From a virus, in the IMG/VR virus record IMGVR_UViG_3300038701_002786, positions 17,499-81,498 of that record: a stretch of 64,000 nt of DNA; one strand, given 5' to 3'. This document shows, piece after piece, positions 48,540 through 58,248 of this stretch. Positions within the stretch are counted from its first letter, which is position 1, and every line of letters begins with the position of its first letter. The notes beneath the pieces are model-generated. The model made no database searches, was not told where the DNA came from, and worked only from the letters and a program-made list of their open reading frames with translations. Both the position numbers and the translations under genes were made by a program.

Positions 48540-49327
48540 GGTACAGAGAAACTGCCCCTGATGTGTTGGTGTGTCCTGAAAAACGTTGTCGTTACGTCGA
48601 ACGTGCGCTTAAGTCTCAGATGACGCCCTTTGAGCGCTCGATCTGGGACCATATGTCTGTTTCGGAACGAGTTAAAGCAAACGCATTGGCACTGGGGAAG
48701 GTTCTCACTCAGGATGATATGGGAGCCTTGAGGAGTTTATTTAGTGACAAGTCGTTAAGTATGCAGGTTTTGCATTTTGTCTTTGCCCTGGTTGAGAGTG
48801 TTGATGATGCAGTTTTGCCCTGGTTGTGGAACGCGTTGGTGCGTGATGAGCGTTTTCACACATATCAGGTCATTGATGGCGCAACTTTGCTAAAGCGGCA
48901 CGAGAATTGTTACGAAAGCCACTTACTTTTAGTGCTCGCGCTGTTGTGGTTGGATGATTGGACCGATGATGATGAAGTTGTGCGGTTCGAACCTTTAGCC
49001 CGAGTTGGGAAGGTGTTTGTGCCCGGCACAAAAGTGCAAGAGTTCAACTCGGCTTTTGTTTTGGAACTGTTCACACACTGGTTTCTTGATAAATGGTCAA
49101 ACCACAATGATTGTTTTCTTCAGCATGTCGTAGAGGATGACAGGCATGAAATGTGGAGCGATCTCAAAACTTGTTTGGTAAAACAAGACCCATACGATTT
49201 TTTGTTTGAACTCGATTGTTTGAGTGCTCACGTCGCACATGAGCGTTTGTCGGAACTCGACAATTTGTTGGCTCATATCATTTCATCAGCACCAATGGTT
49301 GTTGAAAACAAGGCCGAAACTTCATGA
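48536..49327 (+). CDS. Hypothetical protein, GTG start
   Basis: This 263-residue protein starts VRYRETAPDVLVCPEKRCR at a GTG overlapping the RecU-like stop. It is helical and acidic with aromatic clusters (LALLWLDDWTDDDEV; ELFTHWFLDKWSNH). No family was recognised. Confidence 0.6.
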   Translation: MRYRETAPDVLVCPEKRCRYVERALKSQMTPFERSIWDHMSVSERVKANALALGKVLTQDDMGALRSLFSDKSLSMQVLHFVFALVESVDDAVLPWLWNALVRDERFHTYQVIDGATLLKRHENCYESHLLLVLALLWLDDWTDDDEVVRFEPLARVGKVFVPGTKVQEFNSAFVLELFTHWFLDKWSNHNDCFLQHVVEDDRHEMWSDLKTCLVKQDPYDFLFELDCLSAHVAHERLSELDNLLAHIISSAPMVVENKAETS

Positions 49328-49539
49328 CAGCCTATGCCACTTATAACGAAAATGACCTTCAAGATGTGTGTGTGGAGCTTCTCAACGCAACATCTCACTC
49401 GTTCGATAGCGCACCTCCGCGACCCATGTCCATGTGGTGGGAGATGTTTTTAACTCAAGACCAACTGATCAACCGCTTATTGTACAGAACGTGCAATTTG
49501 TATGGGCTGTACCTATGGAGGGTAGCGTGGAGAGATTGA
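49324..49539 (+). CDS. Small hypothetical protein
   Basis: This 71-residue protein starts MTAYATYNENDLQDVC at an ATG overlapping the upstream stop (ATGA). Its C-terminus (RLLYRTCNLYGLYLW) is hydrophobic. The function is unknown. Confidence 0.5.
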   Translation: MTAYATYNENDLQDVCVELLNATSHSFDSAPPRPMSMWWEMFLTQDQLINRLLYRTCNLYGLYLWRVAWRD

Positions 49540-50186
49540 AATTTGTTGACTCCAGCGGTCAAAAACACACACGCGAAGAACTCGAAGATGTTTTGATTCT
49601 CGATCTTTGTAAAAACCTCAAAATAAACAAACAAGATGCTCGGGATAGAGCCCGCCAATGTATCCGGGCATGGGAAGTCACTGCATCAAAACGTGTTCGA
49701 GGCCCGCGACGATATGCGTCCGCTCAATTGGCAATGGAGGCGTATCTTGAATACCAAGGGCGTTACAAATGCGCCACGGCTGGTGTGGACTTACGTGACT
49801 TGTTGGGCGTTGACACTGGTGGTCGTAGCGAGCCACCATTGGCTGATATGGCTGATTTGTACAACGTTTTTTTGGCAGCTGCGCGAAGCGCTGGCAAATT
49901 CAAATGGTATGTTTGGTTGGATAGATTTGGCAATGTTCCAATGAGCGAAGAGTTGTGCCAACAACGTCACAATGACCGGCTTCGTCGAGATAATGAGGCG
50001 TTTGTGCGTTGTGGTGGATTTCTCGGCGCCAACTTGCCTGCAAAGAGAAGCGCCAAGCACATTGGGCGTACATCTGTAGGTCAATGGTTGGCTGATGTGC
50101 AATGTGCTGTAGAGCGTGAATTGCGCAAGCGAGGCATGTATGCAGACACTGTGAGGACAAATGCAGGAGAACATTCAGATGAATAA
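49527..50186 (+). CDS. Hypothetical protein, GTG start
   Basis: This 219-residue protein starts VERLKFVDSSGQKHTREEL, with GGAGGGTAGC immediately before the GTG. It has a helical RARQCIRAWEV region and a basic C-terminal half (HNDRLRRDNEAFVRC). It lies before a terminator and tRNA. No family was recognised. Confidence 0.6.
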   Translation: MERLKFVDSSGQKHTREELEDVLILDLCKNLKINKQDARDRARQCIRAWEVTASKRVRGPRRYASAQLAMEAYLEYQGRYKCATAGVDLRDLLGVDTGGRSEPPLADMADLYNVFLAAARSAGKFKWYVWLDRFGNVPMSEELCQQRHNDRLRRDNEAFVRCGGFLGANLPAKRSAKHIGRTSVGQWLADVQCAVERELRKRGMYADTVRTNAGEHSDE

Positions 50187-50523
50187 TCATGCCCAACGGA
50201 TGAAGGCGTATATTTTTGCGCGTATTTCCAATTGTTCAGATAAAGAAGCTCAAAAGCGTTCCAAACTTGGACATGCACCAGGCCGCAGAGGTCTCGCATT
50301 GCTGAAAAGGGTTCGCATCTGTTTGGAGGATCTTCGTTATATGCGAGAGCATGATATTGATGTTGATGCAACTCTTGAGGCGTACAAGCGACAATGTCAG
50401 GCTCTTGAAGACCGCATCAAATCGGACAAACTTGAACTTGCTCAGGTGAAAAAAACTCTCAAAGCATTTGGCATTGCGATCGAGTACCAAGAGATGTGGG
50501 CTGCAAAAAGTCGAAAGCGTTGA
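50179..50523 (+). CDS. Basic coiled-coil hypothetical protein
   Basis: This 114-residue protein starts MNNHAQRMKAYIFARIS. A basic region (KRSKLGHAPGRRG) is followed by a coiled coil (KRQCQALEDRIKSDKLELAQ). AGGAGAACATTCAG precedes the ATG at 50179. An ATG at 50161 with GAGGACAA is an alternative start. It is the last gene before the hairpin at 50569. Confidence 0.58.
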   Translation: MNNHAQRMKAYIFARISNCSDKEAQKRSKLGHAPGRRGLALLKRVRICLEDLRYMREHDIDVDATLEAYKRQCQALEDRIKSDKLELAQVKKTLKAFGIAIEYQEMWAAKSRKR

Positions 50524-50568
50524 CTTCTACAAAGACGAGTCGCCAGTTTTTATTTTCGTTTACCCAAG

Positions 50569-50595
50569 CGGGGTTGCCATGATTTGGCAACCCCG
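50569..50595 (+). terminator. Likely intrinsic terminator
   Basis: An 11-base perfect stem CGGGGTTGCCA/TGGCAACCCCG with loop TGATT is followed by TTTCCG. It lies 46 bases after the last gene of the replication/accessory operon. Confidence 0.7.
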
Positions 50596-50733
50596 TTTCC
50601 GTTCATATAGGGTACATAAGGGTGAGGGGAGACGATGCAGATACAAATATATTTGGACATTCACGTTTCCAAAGCGTGAGTCAACATCTGAGCGTTCGTT
50701 TCCCTTTAGGTGGTGCCCATGCCCCACCTTTAT

Positions 50734-50805
50734 TGCGGGGTAGAGTAGTGGTCACTCATCAGGTTCATGTCCTGACACACGCTGGTTCGAATCCAGCCCC
50801 CGCAA
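50734..50805 (+). tRNA. tRNA with CAU anticodon (Met or lysidine-type Ile)
   Basis: This 72-base cloverleaf has acceptor TGCGGGG/CCCCGCA, U8-A9, D-stem GAGT/ACTC with loop AGTGGTC, anticodon stem TCAGG/CCTGA with loop TTCATGT (CAU at 50766-50768), variable loop CACAC, and T-arm GCTGG-TTCGAAT-CCAGC with discriminator A. CCA is not encoded. The anticodon stem lacks the GGG/CCC of initiators, so elongator Met or tRNA-Ile2 is likely. G at position 37 is unusual for a CAU tRNA. Confidence 0.85.
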
Positions 50806-50827
50806 CTACTACTTTTTGAGACAAAAC

Positions 50828-51430
50828 ATGTCAGTAAAATCCAATAATCGTGGTGATATTGCCGAACAGGAAATTCTTTACGTTCCCATCGATTCGGTCA
50901 AACCTCACCCCAAAAACCCAAACAATGGTCGAGTTGATGTCATCGAAGCATCAATTCAGCACCGTAGTTTATACGGTGTGATTATCGTTCAGCGTTCGAC
51001 TGGATATATTCTCGCTGGCGAACATCGGTGGCGTGCGCTCAAGAATCGAGGGCTTGCTCGGGAGATTCCAGCATGTTTACTGAATGTCGATGACAAACAA
51101 GCGCTTGAAATTTTGTTGTCTGATAATTCAATCAACCATCTGGGTCGGCTCGATGCTGGAGAGAGCATCGACATCATAAATGAGTTACTTGGACCATCGC
51201 CGGACGATGATGAGTTATTCGATCTGGGGTTCAATGAACGTTCCTACCAAGACTTGATCAATCAACTTGAATATCGACCGCCTGAAATATTGCCTCCAGA
51301 ACCTCCCGTGCCGGACCAGGAATTCAAAGTCATCGTCACATGTGGCACTCAAGAGGACCAGTTGATGATCGCTGAACTGATGGATTCACACGGTTTCCCT
51401 TACCGATTAACTCCGAGAGACACGACATGA
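50828..51430 (+). CDS. ParB-domain protein next to packaging genes
   Basis: This 200-residue protein has ILYVPIDSVKPHPKNPNNG, the opening of ParB/Srx domains, then GEHRWRALKNRG (GxHR motif). The C-terminal VIVTCGTQEDQLMIAELM is a strand-helix unit common in phage ParB-like proteins near terminases. No methyltransferase is fused here, unlike the gene at 46697. It is likely nucleotide-binding and DNA-associated. A packaging or regulatory role is inferred from position. Confidence 0.82.
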   Translation: MSVKSNNRGDIAEQEILYVPIDSVKPHPKNPNNGRVDVIEASIQHRSLYGVIIVQRSTGYILAGEHRWRALKNRGLAREIPACLLNVDDKQALEILLSDNSINHLGRLDAGESIDIINELLGPSPDDDELFDLGFNERSYQDLINQLEYRPPEILPPEPPVPDQEFKVIVTCGTQEDQLMIAELMDSHGFPYRLTPRDTT

Positions 51431-51437
51431 GATAATT

Positions 51438-51995
51438 ATGGCGCTCAAGAAGGAAGATTTAAGCGAACTCCCTTGGGAGAGGCAAAAAGGCGAATCCGTC
51501 AAACAATACGAAGCCTTTTGCTCCTACAGGGACTTGCCAAAACCACGCTCGCGAGATCGCGCGTATCGCAAATATGCCCAATTGGAAGAAGGAAGCACCA
51601 GAAATGCTACCGGCAAGTTTTGCGAGTATATGCGGGAAAATCTTTGGGTGTATCGCACTGACGAATACGACCTTCACCTTGAACGAATCAAGCGCCATGC
51701 TCTCGAACACAAGCGCGCCCAGAGTCACGCACAGCGGGTCAATGCTTACAATGGAGCATTGGCCCTTGTTTTCAAAAAGCTCAAAGTTTTGGCCGAATCT
51801 GAGGGAGACATCGATATGTCTTTGGCCGAGATGACACGACTACTCAAAGTAGCTGCTGAAGGTTTGCGTCATGAGTACGAACCCAGCAAGTTTGAGATCG
51901 AGCATTCGGGCGAAGTCACTCAGAAATCTGCCAAGGTTCAGTTGTATCAGTTGCCTGACAATGGGCGCCGAAGGAAAAAGAAATCAGATGAGTGA
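51438..51995 (+). CDS. Probable terminase small subunit
   Basis: This 185-residue protein has ELPWERQKGESVKQYEAFCSYRD-type opening (WERQKGESVKQYEAF), RSRDRAYRKYAQ and NLWVYRTDEYDLHLERIKRH, as in small terminases that recognise pac or cos DNA. The C-terminal tail is basic (NGRRRKKKSDE). It overlaps the large subunit by eight bases, its usual partner. Confidence 0.72.
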   Translation: MALKKEDLSELPWERQKGESVKQYEAFCSYRDLPKPRSRDRAYRKYAQLEEGSTRNATGKFCEYMRENLWVYRTDEYDLHLERIKRHALEHKRAQSHAQRVNAYNGALALVFKKLKVLAESEGDIDMSLAEMTRLLKVAAEGLRHEYEPSKFEIEHSGEVTQKSAKVQLYQLPDNGRRRKKKSDE

Positions 51996-53454
51996 TGACG
52001 CGTTTGAGGTGATACGGCCAAACTCTGAAGCTCAAGAGAAGGCGCTCGCTTCGCCTGCTGATATTTTGATTTACGGTGGCGCCGCTGGCGGTGGAAAGAG
52101 TTGGTACTTGAGGGCATGTGCGATTCCCATGCTTAGCGACGACCATTTTAATGGCATTATCTTTCGCCGGACCACAAAACAACTCCGAGGTGGCGAATCC
52201 GGTTCCATGTGGGGCGATGCAAAAAAGATGTTTCGCCCTTTCGGCCCCAGAATCAACGAACAGGATATGATGCTGCGCTTTGAAGGTGGCGCTTCCCTTC
52301 GTTTCTGGCACATCGAGCATGAAAGCAACCTTGAGGATCATCAGGGGCCAGAATATGCCTATGTCGGCTTTGATGAAATCACACAGTTTCCCGAGAACTT
52401 CTTTTGGTTTCTCTTTGGACGACTGAGGTCTCTTGGCGGATGGGAGCCATTTATTCGAGGCACATGCAACCCTGACCCTGATTCATGGATAAGAGGTTTT
52501 CTCGATTGGTGGATTGGTGAAGATGGATATCCTATTGCCGAACGCGATGGAGTCATTCGTTGGTTCTTTCGTGATGAAGATGATGGTGAAATCATCTGGT
52601 TGGAAGAAGACCAGTTTGACGAACATGGTAATCCGCCCCTTGATTCTGATGGCGATCCGCCAACAAGCGTTACATTTATTGCCGCAAAGTTAGAAGACAA
52701 TGCCACATTGATGGAAACAGATCCTGGCTATCGTCGAAAACTCAAGGCGATGAGTAAGGTCGAGCGCGAACGTTTCCTCGGCGGCAATTGGAATGTGGCA
52801 AACAAAACAGGCACATTCGAACATCATGTTATTGATCCCAAAGGCCAGCACATTGATGACATCCCCAAGGGGTTAAAGTGGGTCAGATATTGGGATCTCG
52901 CCGATACTGAACCGACCAAAGAAATGGCCCAATCTCGCAAGAAAAAGATATGCGAAACAGCTGGCGCCAAGGTGGCTTTGCATTTGGAACCCAATCCTTT
53001 GGGTGGTCCACCAATACAGACGCTGTATATCGGACACGTTGCTGCAAAAAAACTCAGTGGAGGGCGCAAGCAGAAATGGATGCGTGCGACGGCCTTGAGG
53101 GAAGATGATCCAAATGAAGTAATGCAAGCGATTGAGCAGGAACCCGGCGCCACGGGAAAAGAGAGTATTGCCACATACAAAGCTGTTGTTTTTGCTGGCT
53201 ACGTTTTTGCCGCTGACCGACCAAGCGGTAACAAAGCATATCGTGCCTCCAGGTGGGCAGGATTGGCCGAAATACCGGGTAGAGTTGTCTTGGTCCGTAA
53301 AGGCGATGAGCCAGAAGATTGGTTCGCTCCGTTTCTTGCGCAGTTGAACAAGTACCCCAATATGTTGTTGGATAAAGTTGATGCAGTTAGCGGTGGATAT
53401 GCAGTTTTAACTAAACCTCGCAAGCGTAAGAAAACAAAAGGGATTTTCTCATGA
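51988..53454 (+). CDS. terL: Terminase large subunit
   Basis: This 488-residue protein starts MSDDAFEVIRPNSEAQ, with Walker A GGAAGGGKS (30-38), Walker B YVGFDE (Asp129, Glu130), TCNPDPDSWIRG (coupling), then YWDLADTEP (nuclease Asp) and a C-terminal VDAVSGGYAVL. It packages DNA using ATP and cuts the concatemer. The longer frame beginning at 51871 overlaps the small subunit and was rejected. Confidence 0.95.
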   Translation: MSDDAFEVIRPNSEAQEKALASPADILIYGGAAGGGKSWYLRACAIPMLSDDHFNGIIFRRTTKQLRGGESGSMWGDAKKMFRPFGPRINEQDMMLRFEGGASLRFWHIEHESNLEDHQGPEYAYVGFDEITQFPENFFWFLFGRLRSLGGWEPFIRGTCNPDPDSWIRGFLDWWIGEDGYPIAERDGVIRWFFRDEDDGEIIWLEEDQFDEHGNPPLDSDGDPPTSVTFIAAKLEDNATLMETDPGYRRKLKAMSKVERERFLGGNWNVANKTGTFEHHVIDPKGQHIDDIPKGLKWVRYWDLADTEPTKEMAQSRKKKICETAGAKVALHLEPNPLGGPPIQTLYIGHVAAKKLSGGRKQKWMRATALREDDPNEVMQAIEQEPGATGKESIATYKAVVFAGYVFAADRPSGNKAYRASRWAGLAEIPGRVVLVRKGDEPEDWFAPFLAQLNKYPNMLLDKVDAVSGGYAVLTKPRKRKKTKGIFS

Positions 53455-54836
53455 ATCTGTTACAACGGTTCAACGCGGCCCTACGTCGCGAGCCCGACTG
53501 GCAGATGTTGGGTCAAATTGAGCAAAAAGAAGAACCAGACCACGCTCCAGAAGAACAACGTGGTCTGAGTTCGATCAACCAGGATCATATTCCACAAGGG
53601 ACTGTGATTCGGACATTAGCCAGTGGGGGAGTGCAACGCACAAATTGGGACACAAGTCGCGCCATTCGCGATGGCTTGGAAGTTTTGCCCATTATTTATG
53701 TGTGTGTCCACGCAATTGCATCAGCCGTCTCTACGCCCGAATACCGAGTTTATGAGCGCACATCTAAAGGGGTGTTGCAACCCGCGTTTGATAGCGATTT
53801 TCAACGTTTGCTTACCAAGCCGAATAAGTTCCAGCCTCAAGGCAACTTTATTTATCGCACCATGCAGCACCTTTTGCTGGGCGGTAATGGTTTGATGCAC
53901 AAAACCCGTCGGGTTACTGGACGCAAGAAGGGGCAGCCCCTTGAGCTTTGGCTCAAAGGGCCAAACGGTATTAAGCCAATTGCTCACCCGCAAAAGTTCA
54001 TTTCGGTTTACGAGCATCGTTGTAGTACCGACGGCATCAGCCAAATCAAAACTTATAGCCCCAAAGATATCATCCACCTTCAAATGCCACATCCGAGTGA
54101 TGAGCGTTGGGGGATGGCGCCGATGATGGCGGCAGCTGTACCCACAGACGCTGAAATATCGGCGAGCAAATGGCAGCAGTCTAAACTTGACAACCATGCC
54201 GCACCTTCCGGCATCCTGAATATTTTGCCAGAAGTTGTCGAAGAAGAGTTTCTCGACAACGACGCTGACGTGTTTGAAACCGGGCTCGAATTGATGCCTG
54301 GCATGACAGAAGACCAAAAGAAGGCGTGGCGCGATATTGTCCGTGAAGAAATGCAGGGCGCCAATAACGCAGGCAAAGTTGCTATCCTTGAAGGGGCAAT
54401 CGCAAAGTTCATTCCGATGAGTATGACTCCTGCGGAAATGGATTTCATGGCTTCGCGTAAATTCAACCGAGAGGATATCCTGGCTGTTTTTGGTGTGCCA
54501 CCTCCCGTAGCTGGTTATTACGAACGTGCCACGCTCAAGAACATTGACACCGCGTTTTCGATTTTTTGGCAACAAACAGTCCTCGCTTACATCGAGGATC
54601 TTTGCCAAATCCTCACATTGGGGCTGAGACCAGATTTTGGTGAGCAATATGTCGTTGTGCCAAACCTGAGCAACATCAGTCAATTGCTTCCATTGTTGGA
54701 GCGTAAGCTCAAGTGCGCCAAGCTCATGCGCGAACTTGGGTACGAAGTCGACGATATTAATAACCATCTGGGTCTTGGGATGCCCACCATTGGTTCCAAA
54801 CCCAACAAAATGGCGCTCACAGGACACAATTCATGA
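53451..54836 (+). CDS. HK97-family portal protein
   Basis: This 461-residue protein has LEVLPIIYVCVHAIASAVST, RLLTKPN, TMQHLLLGGNGL, DIIHLQMPHPSDERWGMAPM and the C-terminal FNREDILAVFGVPPPVAGY. These are portal family hallmarks. The dodecameric ring forms the DNA channel. It follows terL with four-base overlap. Confidence 0.94.
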   Translation: MNLLQRFNAALRREPDWQMLGQIEQKEEPDHAPEEQRGLSSINQDHIPQGTVIRTLASGGVQRTNWDTSRAIRDGLEVLPIIYVCVHAIASAVSTPEYRVYERTSKGVLQPAFDSDFQRLLTKPNKFQPQGNFIYRTMQHLLLGGNGLMHKTRRVTGRKKGQPLELWLKGPNGIKPIAHPQKFISVYEHRCSTDGISQIKTYSPKDIIHLQMPHPSDERWGMAPMMAAAVPTDAEISASKWQQSKLDNHAAPSGILNILPEVVEEEFLDNDADVFETGLELMPGMTEDQKKAWRDIVREEMQGANNAGKVAILEGAIAKFIPMSMTPAEMDFMASRKFNREDILAVFGVPPPVAGYYERATLKNIDTAFSIFWQQTVLAYIEDLCQILTLGLRPDFGEQYVVVPNLSNISQLLPLLERKLKCAKLMRELGYEVDDINNHLGLGMPTIGSKPNKMALTGHNS

Positions 54837-55675
54837 TCATCGAACTCAAAGATAGCGAATTTACACAAGAGAATCTGCTTCAAAAAAGCCAACCCCTTGA
54901 ATTGAAGGCTGACGCGACAAGTGTCGAGGACATGTTTCCAGATCGAATGATCAAGGGGTATGGCTCGGTCTTTGATGTTGAAGATTGTTATGGCGACACC
55001 ATTTTGCATGGTGCGTTCACTGAGACCTTGAAACAAGAGTTCGCTACAGGATTTGTGAAATTCCTCTACGCCCATGACACCAAAAGGCCCATCGGTCGGC
55101 CACTTGTCATGAAAGAAGATGACAAAGGGTTGTGGGGAGAGCGTATTGTGTCGTGTGTGCCTGATGGAGACGCTGCGTTGCAGTTGGCCTATGACAAGGT
55201 TATGGACGGACTCTCTATCGGTTTTTGGATTCGCAAGAGTAAGTTGATCGATGCTGACGGCAATGAACTGGACGAAACCGCGAGTTGGTGGGACCGGCTC
55301 ATGGCCAAGCGTCACATCATCAAACTTAAGTTGGCGGAAGATTCGATTGTCACGTGGGGAGCCAACCCCAGCGCCAAGATCGACGAGGTTCGATCCATGC
55401 GTGAGTATTCTCGTTCAGTTTCCAAGGGACTGAGCGAAGATGGCTTCTTCGATGCTCGTTTTGAAGAGCTTCTCCTTGAGGTCAAAGCATTGAAGAAAAC
55501 TATGGATATGATGCTCAAAGGGGTTGACCCGCAAATGGCGTTGACCAAGGCGCACCAAACAACTCAAGCACAACCTGAAGTTGTCAAATCCATCCAAGAA
55601 GATGACGAAGTGCTCAAAAATGCGCGCCACGAGATCAAAGGGATCTTTGACAGGTTCAACGAACAAACCACCTAA
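54833..55675 (+). CDS. HK97-family prohead protease
   Basis: This 280-residue protein has MIKGYGSVFDVEDCYGD, FLYAHDTKRPIGR (His81) and DGLSIGFWIR (Ser128), as in the serine proteases that mature HK97 heads. The C-terminal 90 residues are helical with a coiled-coil stretch (LLLEVKALKKTMDMM) and may serve as a scaffold. The capsid gene follows. Confidence 0.92.
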   Translation: MIIELKDSEFTQENLLQKSQPLELKADATSVEDMFPDRMIKGYGSVFDVEDCYGDTILHGAFTETLKQEFATGFVKFLYAHDTKRPIGRPLVMKEDDKGLWGERIVSCVPDGDAALQLAYDKVMDGLSIGFWIRKSKLIDADGNELDETASWWDRLMAKRHIIKLKLAEDSIVTWGANPSAKIDEVRSMREYSRSVSKGLSEDGFFDARFEELLLEVKALKKTMDMMLKGVDPQMALTKAHQTTQAQPEVVKSIQEDDEVLKNARHEIKGIFDRFNEQTT

Positions 55676-55708
55676 TTTCAACCAAATTCAATATTACTTC
55701 GATGCCCC

Positions 55709-55736
55709 AAAGGGACTGTGAATTCACAGTCCCTTT
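55709..55736 (+). terminator. Strong intrinsic terminator between protease and capsid
   Basis: The perfect palindrome AAAGGGACTGTGAA/TTCACAGTCCCTTT is followed by more T (eight T in all). Placed just upstream of the capsid gene, it would either tune expression or protect capsid mRNA 5' ends. Confidence 0.85.
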
Positions 55737-55794
55737 TTTTGTGCCCTTTGTTGGCCACGGCATCAGGATTCAACACAAAAGGGAACAAAAGAGT

Positions 55795-57255
55795 ATGACG
55801 ATTACAATCGAAGACCTCCAAAAGGATCTCACCAAAGGCCTCGACCAAGTTCAAGAAACACAAAAGAAACAATCCGATGAGGTGAAGAACGAACTGGGTG
55901 CTGTCAAAACCGAATTGTCTGGTAAAATCGACGGTGTGGAAAACGAGCTCGATTCGGTCAAGACCTCACTTGAACAGGTCAGCACCGAAGTCAAGAATTC
56001 CACCGAGTCCCTTGAGGGCCGCATGGACGAACTCGAAAGCGAGATTGTTCGCGATAATCCTGGGCCAGAAGTGGAACTCAGTGCCGGTGAGAAGTTCGTG
56101 CGACAGGAAGACTATCAAGAAGTCGTGAACAAAAACGGCAAAATCGGCGGCTTGAGAATGACTTTTGAGAACTATTCTCTCAAAACCATCGGTTCGTCTG
56201 CAACATCCGCCGGTGATACTGCACGTTCAGAACGGGTTGATGGTATTTACCAAAATGCCACTCTCAACCTTCGCGTGCAGGATTTCATCCCTCAACGGCG
56301 CACTGAACGGGGATCGATTGATTATATTCAGGAAATTCGACCACTGCAGTTGGAGACAGAAGCGTTTGCCAATGCAGCAATTGGGCAGGCCGATCTTCAG
56401 GTGAAACAGTACTCGGGTTTCCGGGTTGGTTCGACTGTCACCATTGGCAATGTTAAGTACGAAATTGACAGTATTGCTCCTGGTGTGGGCGACAACGAAC
56501 GAGCCGGTACTTTGACGTTTACTGGCAACCTCACGGTTGCAGTGAACGAGGACGACTTGATCACCGCTGATGATTTTGACTGGACACCCGAGGGTGAGTA
56601 CAAGGCTGAACTTGGTGCTCAGTTTGAAGAAGTCACCGAACAGTGCAAAACACTTGCGGCATACGTGCAGATCACCCGTCAGATTTTCGAAGATTCTGCA
56701 ATGTTGCAGAATTACATCGATAACCGGTTGCCGTTGGCGCTGGACATTCAGACGGAAAAAGACATCTTTTATGGCGATGGTGTCAAGCAAATCCATGGCT
56801 TGTTCAACCGCACCGAGATTCCACAATACTCCAAGGCCGTCAATGGAGTGGCAAGCGACACTGAGATTGACAGCATTCGTCGAGCTGCGACGATCGTGGA
56901 GTTGTCGCACTTCATGGCCGACGTTGTCTTTGTGAACCCCAAAGACTGGGAAAAGGTGGATTTGGCCAAGGGTACTGACGAGCACTATGTCAACGTGGTC
57001 CGTTATGATGCCAATGGCGTGCCGTACATGTGGAAGATGTACGTGATCTCTACACCGGCGGTCAAACAGGGCGAGTTCTTGCTCGGTAACCTGCGGATCG
57101 CTTGCGAATTCTGGACTCGCAAAGACATTGTGGTTTACTCCAGCGATTCTCACTCTGACAACTTTGTCAAAAACATCATGGCTATTCTTGCGGAAAAACG
57201 CGCGGCACTGGCTGTGTACCTTCCCAAGAGCTTGGTTCGAGGTTCATTCACCTGA
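55795..57255 (+). CDS. HK97-family major capsid protein
   Basis: This 486-residue protein starts MTITIEDLQKDLTKGLD. The first 110 residues form a coiled-coil delta domain that is removed by the protease in this family. The shell part includes ALDIQTEKDIFYGDGV, VVFVNPKDWEKVDLAKG and LLGNLRIACEFWTRKDIVVY. The ATG at 55795 was chosen over a frame opening inside the terminator. It is separated from the next gene by strong hairpins. Confidence 0.94.
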   Translation: MTITIEDLQKDLTKGLDQVQETQKKQSDEVKNELGAVKTELSGKIDGVENELDSVKTSLEQVSTEVKNSTESLEGRMDELESEIVRDNPGPEVELSAGEKFVRQEDYQEVVNKNGKIGGLRMTFENYSLKTIGSSATSAGDTARSERVDGIYQNATLNLRVQDFIPQRRTERGSIDYIQEIRPLQLETEAFANAAIGQADLQVKQYSGFRVGSTVTIGNVKYEIDSIAPGVGDNERAGTLTFTGNLTVAVNEDDLITADDFDWTPEGEYKAELGAQFEEVTEQCKTLAAYVQITRQIFEDSAMLQNYIDNRLPLALDIQTEKDIFYGDGVKQIHGLFNRTEIPQYSKAVNGVASDTEIDSIRRAATIVELSHFMADVVFVNPKDWEKVDLAKGTDEHYVNVVRYDANGVPYMWKMYVISTPAVKQGEFLLGNLRIACEFWTRKDIVVYSSDSHSDNFVKNIMAILAEKRAALAVYLPKSLVRGSFT

Positions 57256-57261
57256 TTCATT

Positions 57262-57319
57262 CGCACCTCATTCGAGGTGCGAGCAGAGTATTTGTATCTC
57301 TTCCAAGTACTCTGCTCGC
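57262..57319 (+). terminator. Overlapping hairpins after the capsid gene
   Basis: The first hairpin is CGCACCTC/GAGGTGCG with a four-base loop (57262-57281). The second is GCGAGCAGAGTA/TACTCTGCTCGC with a 17-base loop (57279-57319), followed by ATTTTG. They share bases and so compete. A terminator/processing site that keeps capsid mRNA abundant is likely. Confidence 0.7.
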
Positions 57320-57349
57320 ATTTTGACTTCCATACAGGAGTAAAAACCA

Positions 57350-57868
<519 letters not shown>

Positions 57869-57888
57869 GTGTGTTGAGAAGGTAACCA

Positions 57889-58248
57889 ATGGCTGAAAAA
57901 ACAAAACAATCTCCAAAGCCCAAAACTCCCGACGTCTCGAAGATCAAAGACCCCGAAACGTATATTGTTCTGCCTGCAGGCGCTGGTCGAAACATTGGTG
58001 GATATGTGAAGGCCAAAGAGGGGGACGAGTTGGTTCTGAGTCAAAAAACGACTCGTGCCATGGTCTTGGCCAGATACATTCAAGACAAAACCTCATACAT
58101 GGCCCAAAAAAAGGAAGATGAGGAGAAAGCCAAGTCTCCTCCGAATACTTCTGAACAGGTGCCCACGAACACTCCATCAGTCAAACCACCTGTCACCAAA
58201 CCGACCGCGCCTACCACACGCGAAGTGAAACCGCCTGAGACGTCATGA
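57889..58248 (+). CDS. Structural-region protein with Pro/Thr-rich tail
   Basis: This 119-residue protein has ETYIVLPAGAGRNIGGYVKAK and LVLSQKTTRAMVLARYI, a compact small domain. A tail of PPVTKPTAPTT-type sequence follows, overlapping the next start (ATGA). It resembles small head-tail accessory proteins in position only. The function is unknown. Confidence 0.58.
   Translation: MAEKTKQSPKPKTPDVSKIKDPETYIVLPAGAGRNIGGYVKAKEGDELVLSQKTTRAMVLARYIQDKTSYMAQKKEDEEKAKSPPNTSEQVPTNTPSVKPPVTKPTAPTTREVKPPETS

Larger units (their letters stand above)
50524..50827 (+). other. Gene-free stretch with terminator, micro-ORF and tRNA
   Basis: It holds a terminator hairpin (50569-50595) and a 14-codon frame at 50635-50679 with a strong GAGGGGAGACG site (MQIQIYLDIHVSKA, possibly a leader). 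A tRNA gene at 50734-50805 follows, then ACTTTTTGAG before the ParB-domain gene. The strand switch from replication to packaging transcripts probably occurs here. Confidence 0.55.

Noticed and set aside
53721-54827. 368-residue minus-strand reading frame
   Set aside because: It lies fully antisense inside the portal gene, and its Cys/Phe/His-rich translation is a shadow of portal codons.
56227-57153. 308-residue minus-strand reading frame
   Set aside because: It is antisense within the major capsid gene, with no ribosome site or motif.
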